Assembly: GCA_038326655.1 (NCBI GenBank)
Contig: JBBQKG010000002.1
Location: 107,002 to 171,001, forward strand
Direction: 5' to 3'
From: JBBQKG01 sp038326655
GTDB taxonomy: Bacteria; Actinomycetota; Thermoleophilia; Solirubrobacterales; JBBDJG01
DNA length: 64,000 bases
The notes under the pieces are model-generated. The model was not told the DNA's origin, ran no database searches, and saw only the letters and a program-made list of their open reading frames with translations. Shown piece by piece: positions 60,131 through 64,000 of this stretch. Position numbers and translations under genes: made by a program. Each line of letters starts with the position of its first letter. Within the stretch, counting starts at the first letter, position 1.

Positions 60131-60689
60131 ATGTTCCTCACGGACGAGGAGGTGGTGAGGCTCGCCCAAGCTGGCGATCCCACAGCGTTTGAAGTCCTGT
60201 ACGACCGCCATTGCCGGGCTGCGTTCTCGCTTGCCTGCCACATATCGGGCCGCTCGACGGCGGAGGACGTCGTGCAGGAGGCCTTTCTATCCCTTTGGCA
60301 GACCAACAGCGTCTACCGCCGTCAACAGGGCAGCGTGCGAGGCTGGGTACTGGGCATTGTCCGTAACCGCGCCATCGACCGGCTTCGGCGCACGCGTCCG
60401 TCTGATCGCCTATCGACCGAATACATAGACGAGCTCATGACCGACGACGACACTGATGCGACGGACAGGCGGGTCATTCGGGCGGCCGAGGCCCAGCAAG
60501 CGCGGGCGGCTCTCAGGCACGCTGCCTCCGGATCAGCGCAAGGTGATCGAGTTGGCCTACTTCGGCGGTTTCTCGCACAACGAGATCACGAAGCTCCTCG
60601 GGTTGCCACTCGGAACCATCAAGGGCCGCATGCGGCTCGGACTGAAGAAGATGGCCGACAAATTGGCTGGGAATCGCCCCGCCTCGTAG
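60131..60689 (+). pseudogene. ECF-type RNA polymerase sigma factor, frameshifted
   Basis: Sigma-70 region 2 is intact from ATG 60131 (LTDEEVVRLAQAGDPTAFEV; ISGRSTAEDVVQEAFLSLWQ; GWVLGIVRNRAIDRLRR). Region 4 is in the +1 frame: LPPDQRKVIELAYFGGFSHN, EITKLLGLPLGTIKGRMRLG and stop at 60689. The frames must join at about 60509 (GCG-G-CTC). Without the shift the protein runs on with an unrelated tail to 60787. Either the gene is broken or a +1 shift (or a sequencing error) restores it. No anti-sigma gene is adjacent. Composition is less GC-biased than neighbours. Confidence 0.75.
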
Positions 60690-60773
60690 GTCATCCGGAT
60701 GGCTCTGGTGCTCGAGCCGTGCCTGACCTGCGGGGAGGTGCTCAGGCGGGGCCGCCCGCAGTCCCGAAGCATG

Positions 60774-60805
60774 AAACCCTCGCGTGAGCAGGGGCTTCGC
60801 GAGGG
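60774..60805 (-). terminator. Hairpin after tRNA-His
   Basis: On the minus strand CCCTCGCG, a 13-base loop and CGCGAGGG are followed by TTTCAT. It directly follows the tRNA 3' end and is its likely terminator. Confidence 0.6.
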
Positions 60806-60878
60806 GTGAGCGACGGGACTTGAACCCGCGACCACCTGGACCACAACCAGGAGCTCTACCAGCTGAGCTACGCCCACC
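60805..60878 (-). tRNA. tRNA-His (anticodon GTG)
   Basis: The minus strand gives a 74-nt cloverleaf with the extra G at position -1 pairing to discriminator C, acceptor GTGGGCG/CGCTCAC, D-arm AGCTCAGCTGGTAGAGCT, anticodon loop TTGTGGT (GTG), and T-arm GCGGGTTCAAGTCCCGT. CCA is not encoded. A partial copy of its 3' end lies 900 bp away at 59876. Confidence 0.95.
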
Positions 60879-60947
60879 GCGCGTCGCCGCTTGCGCGGCG
60901 CTCGACAAATCTAGCAGTGAGCGCCGCGCCCGAAAGACATCGGGCCC

Positions 60948-61200
60948 TCAGGGCACAAAGATGCCCCGGACCGCGAAAGGCTGGTTGTCGGGCGTTGCTG
61001 CAAGGCCGTCCGCTCCGCCGTCGTCGACGGTGAGCTGCGCCAGCTCCCAGATCGAGCGCGCTCCCTCCGTGAGCATGCCGGGCAGGATCGCGTCCTTGGT
61101 CGTGAAGACCGAACAGTCCGCACGAGCTTGTCCGTGATCCGCACGCCTGCGCGCGCGTCGCTCAGCGCAACCAAGCCGGGAGCCTGCGGCCAAGGTCTCC
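60948..61200 (-). pseudogene. Decayed copy of the TolB-like protein's C-terminal domain
   Basis: The last ~60 codons read CSVFTTKDAILPGMLTEGA, RSIWELAQLTVDDGGADGL and FAVRGIFVP, matching the end of the intact protein at 3953 (ACAVTTTVNSLMPGAVKEGL; RSIWALDGVRVFDGGADGV; GVFVP). Upstream, the match continues in another frame (DARAGVRITDK vs. LPVRITDKDN). About 35 residues are lost and the frame changes near 61105-61127. No start or propeller part remains. Confidence 0.7.
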
Positions 61201-61320
61201 GTGGGAATCGGCCCTCTGTAACGCTGCGAACGTGTGCGCCCACTTAACGGGAGGTGGAGTGAGCGTGCGACCGAACCCAACTGAGACGCCCGCAACTTCC
61301 GCCGATCAGAATCGAGCTCG

Positions 61321-63069
61321 ATGCTCCTGCTGATGCTCTTCGCCGCGCTCGCCGGCGCCGCCACGGCCGTGACGCCGTGCGTGCTCCCGGTGCTCCCGGC
61401 GCTGCTCTCGGCAAGCGCGGTGGGCGGAAAGCGGCGGCCGCTGGGGATCGTGACGGGGCTCGCGGTCACGTTCACGATCACGATCGCCGGCCTTGCATCG
61501 GTGATCAACGGGGTCGGGGTGGCGAACGGCGTCGAGCGGAAGATTGCGATCGCGGTGCTGTTCGTCGCGGGCCTCGCGCTGCTCGTGCCGGCGGTCGGCG
61601 ACCGGATCGAGGCGCCGCTGTCGCGCCTTGCCAAGCTCGGGCCCCGTTCGCGGGGCGCCGGGTTCTGGTCGGGACTGCTCGTTGGCGCCGCGCTCGGCTT
61701 CCTGTACGCGCCCTGCGCCGGGCCGATCCTGGCGGCCGTGGTCTCGGTTGGCGTGGTCGAGGGAGGCTCGGCACGCATCGTCCTGCTTGCCGCCTCCTAC
61801 AGCCTGGGGTCGGCCGCGGTGCTGCTGGCGCTGGCGCTTGGCGGCCGCCGCGTGGCCGGGCGGATCCGCACGGTCGCGCGCGGGCCGGCGCTCCAGCGCG
61901 CGGTCGGAACGGTGATCGTCGCGACCGCGGTGCTGATGGCGTTGAACCTCGACATTCGTTTCCAGACCGCGCTCGCCAACCACTTCCCGAGCGTCATCGT
62001 GAATCCGACGAAGAGCCTCGAGTCCTCGCGTGCGGTCGAACGGCGGCTTGCGGGCATCCGTGGCCGCTCGCGCTTCGACTCCGCCAACGCACAGGCCGCC
62101 TCGGCGCCGGGACCGCGATCGGCGCTGCCGGCGCTCGGCAGGGCACCGGACTTCACCGACAACCAGCGCTGGTTCAACACGCCTGGCGGACGGCCGCTCA
62201 GCCTCGCCAGCCTGCGCGGCAAGGTCGTGCTGGTCGACTTCTGGACCTACACCTGCATCAACTGCATCCGGACGCTGCCGTATGTCGAGGCGTGGTACTC
62301 CCGCTACCGGCACCGCGGGCTCGTCGTGGTCGGAGTCCACACACCGGAGTTCGATTTCGAGAAGGACGCCGGCAACGTCGGCGGGGCGATTCGCCAGAAC
62401 CGGCTCGAGTATCCCGTCGCTCAGGACAACGGCTATGGGACCTGGTCGGCCTACGCCAACCAGTTCTGGCCCGCCAAGTACCTGATCGACGCACGTGGCG
62501 AGGTCCGCTACACGCACTTCGGCGAAGGCGGCTACGGCAAGACCGAGGCGGCGATCCGGTCGCTGCTGGAGGAGGCGCGAAACGCGCCGCTGGGCGGCCG
62601 CGCGAGCGCGCGCGTGGAGGTTCCGTCGGCCGATGTCCGCACGCCGGAGACGTACCTCGGCGCCGATCGCTCCGAGCGGGTGTTGCCTGCGGGGGTCAGG
62701 CAGGGGACCCACCGGTATCCCGCGTTCCGCGGCCGGCTCCCGCTGAGCCACCTTGCACTCGGCGGGGTCTGGTCGATCGACGGCGAGGCGGCGACCGCCG
62801 CGCGCGGCGCATCGCTGGACCTGGAGTTCGGCGCGCGCCGGGTGTTTCTCGTGCTGGGATCGCGCGGCCGCGTTCCACGACGCATGCAGGTGCTGCTGGA
62901 CGGCCGGCCCGTGCCGGCCCGCCTCGCCGGCGCCGACGTTCACGGCGGCGTCACCACGGTCCGCGGCCAGCGGCTCTACCGCCTGATCGATCTGCCCGGC
63001 GCCGGCCGCCACGAGCTCGGCCTGCGCCCCTCGCCGGGCATCTCCGGGTACGCGTTCACGTTCGGCTGA
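61321..63069 (+). CDS. DipZ-like protein: CcdA/DsbD membrane domain fused to thioredoxin
   Basis: Moves reducing equivalents across the membrane. The 582-residue protein has six or more helices in a CcdA-type domain with two redox Cys (TAVTPCVLPVLPALLSASA; GFLYAPCAGPILAAVVSV), then a redoxin domain with LVDFWTYTCINCIRTLPYVE (CxxC), TPEFDFEKDAGNVGGAI and DNGYGTWSAYANQFWPAKYL, and a C-terminal beta-rich part (from about residue 430), as in mycobacterial DipZ. It may reduce outer disulfides or serve cytochrome c maturation. ATG 61321; other starts downstream are less likely. Confidence 0.87.
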   Translation: MLLLMLFAALAGAATAVTPCVLPVLPALLSASAVGGKRRPLGIVTGLAVTFTITIAGLASVINGVGVANGVERKIAIAVLFVAGLALLVPAVGDRIEAPLSRLAKLGPRSRGAGFWSGLLVGAALGFLYAPCAGPILAAVVSVGVVEGGSARIVLLAASYSLGSAAVLLALALGGRRVAGRIRTVARGPALQRAVGTVIVATAVLMALNLDIRFQTALANHFPSVIVNPTKSLESSRAVERRLAGIRGRSRFDSANAQAASAPGPRSALPALGRAPDFTDNQRWFNTPGGRPLSLASLRGKVVLVDFWTYTCINCIRTLPYVEAWYSRYRHRGLVVVGVHTPEFDFEKDAGNVGGAIRQNRLEYPVAQDNGYGTWSAYANQFWPAKYLIDARGEVRYTHFGEGGYGKTEAAIRSLLEEARNAPLGGRASARVEVPSADVRTPETYLGADRSERVLPAGVRQGTHRYPAFRGRLPLSHLALGGVWSIDGEAATAARGASLDLEFGARRVFLVLGSRGRVPRRMQVLLDGRPVPARLAGADVHGGVTTVRGQRLYRLIDLPGAGRHELGLRPSPGISGYAFTFG

Positions 63070-63109
63070 TCGCGCCCGCGGGCGTGCCGGAGCTGGACCA
63101 CGATGGAGA

Positions 63110-63643
63110 ATGCCCCTGGGCATGCAGGATCCGAACGTCTACCTCCGTGCGCCGAGCGCAGCAGACGCGAACGAGTTTCTGGCGCTCGTGGCCGCGAGCC
63201 GGAGCGTTCACCGGCCGTGGGTCGAGCCGCCCGGCGACCGGCACGCGTTCGCGGCGCTGGTCCGCCGCAACAGCAACCAGGACTTCGAGGCATTCCTGAT
63301 CGCCCGCCGGTCCGATGACGCGATCGTGGGCGCGGTCGACCTCAGCCAGATCTTCCACGGCACCTTCCGCAATGCCTATCTCGGCTTCTATGCGCTCGGC
63401 GGCTACGCCGGCCGCGGCTACATCAGCGCGGGCGTCGGCCGGTTGCTGGGCCACGCGTTCACGGAGCTTCGCCTCCACCGCGTCGAGGCGAATGTCCAGC
63501 CCCCGAACCAGCGCTCGAAGGCGCTCCTGCGCCGGCTCGGGTTCCGGCAGGAGGGGTTCTCGCCCCGCTACCTCAAGATCGGCGGCCGCTGGCGCGACCA
63601 CGAGCGCTGGGCGATGACGGTGGAGGACTGGCGCGCCCCTTGA
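63110..63643 (+). CDS. GNAT-family N-acetyltransferase (RimJ/RimL-like)
   Basis: A 177-residue acetyltransferase of the RimJ/L type: VYLRAPSAADANEFLALVAA, IVGAVDLSQIFHGTFRNAYL, the acetyl-CoA loop region YAGRGYISAGVGRLLGHAFT and the end LHRVEANVQPPNQRSKALLR and LGFRQEGFSPRYLKIGGRW. It probably acetylates ribosomal protein N-termini or small molecules. ATG 63110 has GGAGA upstream; ATG 63122 is an alternative. Confidence 0.87.
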   Translation: MPLGMQDPNVYLRAPSAADANEFLALVAASRSVHRPWVEPPGDRHAFAALVRRNSNQDFEAFLIARRSDDAIVGAVDLSQIFHGTFRNAYLGFYALGGYAGRGYISAGVGRLLGHAFTELRLHRVEANVQPPNQRSKALLRRLGFRQEGFSPRYLKIGGRWRDHERWAMTVEDWRAP

Positions 63644-63655
63644 GGGCCGCCTCGC

Positions 63656-64000
63656 TCACCCGAGGGCGAAGCGCCAGTCGTTGCAGCGCATCTGCTGCCC
63701 GGGCGGGTACCCGAAGTCGCACGCGCAGAGGAGCTCGAAGCCGAGCTTCCGGCAGATCGCGTTCGACGGCGCGTTCTCGACCGAGGGGAACGCGTGGGCG
63801 AACGGGTGGCACCCCTCCGCCCGCGCGGCGTCGAGCGCCTGTGCGGTCGCTGCACCGGCGATCCCGCGGCCCTGGAACGCCGGGAGCACGGACCACCCGA
63901 CCTCGTAGACCTCCGCGTCCCGCCACGTCTTGTCCCAGTAGCCGACCCATCCGGCCGCCGCGCCGCTCTCCACCTCGACGACCTTGAACACGCCCGCGGG
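63656..64000 (-). CDS. GNAT-family N-acetyltransferase, N-terminus outside window
   Basis: The C-terminal part of an acetyltransferase. WVGYWDKTWRDAEVYEVGWS is followed by the acetyl-CoA motif LPAFQGRGIAGAATAQALDA and SVENAPSNAICRKLGFELLC. The frame is open to the window edge, and the first beta strands seem to lie beyond it, so an internal GTG near 63991 is not taken as the start. It converges on the other GNAT gene with 12 bp between stops. Confidence 0.8.
   Translation of the reverse strand, partial: PAGVFKVVEVESGAAAGWVGYWDKTWRDAEVYEVGWSVLPAFQGRGIAGAATAQALDAARAEGCHPFAHAFPSVENAPSNAICRKLGFELLCACDFGYPPGQQMRCNDWRFALG

Overview
The window is GC-rich bacterial chromosome, apparently ordinary core genome with small accessory stretches. 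GC-rich third codon positions, frequent GTG and TTG starts, four-base stop/start overlaps, a WD40/TolB-like protein whose mature end begins AFPGENGKIAF, and a small secreted peptide ending NAYGKCV all suggest a deep-branching actinobacterium of the class Thermoleophilia (Solirubrobacterales/Gaiellales type). That placement is inference from gene content and sequence style, not a database result.

Layout. 1-9 kb: lepA (cut by the window edge), murJ, divergent rpsT, holA, a secreted TolB-like propeller, comEC-comEA and a cupin. 9-15.8 kb: leuS, then a plus-strand DUF1800-DUF1501-cupredoxin operon and, beyond a structured leader with an intrinsic terminator, a stand-alone HD-GYP protein. 15.8-40 kb: a long minus-strand housekeeping block: tRNA-Ala, rsfS-nadD-proA-proB-obgE, rpmA-rplU, an RNase E/G, the rod-shape cluster mreB-mreC-mreD-mrdA-rodA, maf-ndk-zinc-ribbon protein, a 34-residue membrane peptide, folC-valS, an SMP-30 protein, clpX, clpP and tig. 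40-49.6 kb: metabolic accessory genes: two NAD-dependent epimerases, a ferredoxin-reductase-like flavoprotein, a haloalkane-dehalogenase-like hydrolase, a STAS protein, a TrpB2-type enzyme, a cytochrome P450 and a secreted polysaccharide deacetylase. 49.7-53.1 kb: a tightly overlapping redox operon (small Ser-rich membrane protein, ApbE, ferric-reductase-like membrane protein, NuoF-like protein, CxxHxxC ferredoxin). 53.1-64 kb: a secreted repeat protein, a GGDEF-EAL protein with a lipoprotein cupredoxin, ABM and SnoaL-like proteins, a wax-ester-synthase/DGAT-like acyltransferase, HU, a small secreted peptide, a patch holding a tRNA 3' fragment, a frameshifted ECF sigma gene and tRNA-His, a decayed copy of the TolB-like C-terminal domain, a DipZ-like fusion and two GNAT acetyltransferases (the last cut by the edge).

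How parts work together. murJ, mreBCD-mrdA-rodA and the RNase form the envelope-elongation neighbourhood; clpX/clpP/tig are the proteostasis group; rsfS/obgE/rplU/rpmA/lepA/rpsT belong to ribosome function. The P450, the flavoprotein and the CxxHxxC ferredoxin could form a redox chain, but they lie kilobases apart. c-di-GMP turnover is represented by HD-GYP and GGDEF-EAL proteins.

Most notable: three genes (comEC, nadD, maf) have family-conserved N-terminal sequence with no in-frame ATG, GTG or TTG before it, pointing to CTG or other non-canonical starts near the upstream gene's stop; a tRNA-fragment/tRNA-His pair bracketing a frameshifted sigma gene; an ApbE redox operon without a recognisable FMN-binding-domain partner; and three 11-bp-phased direct repeats in a divergent promoter region.
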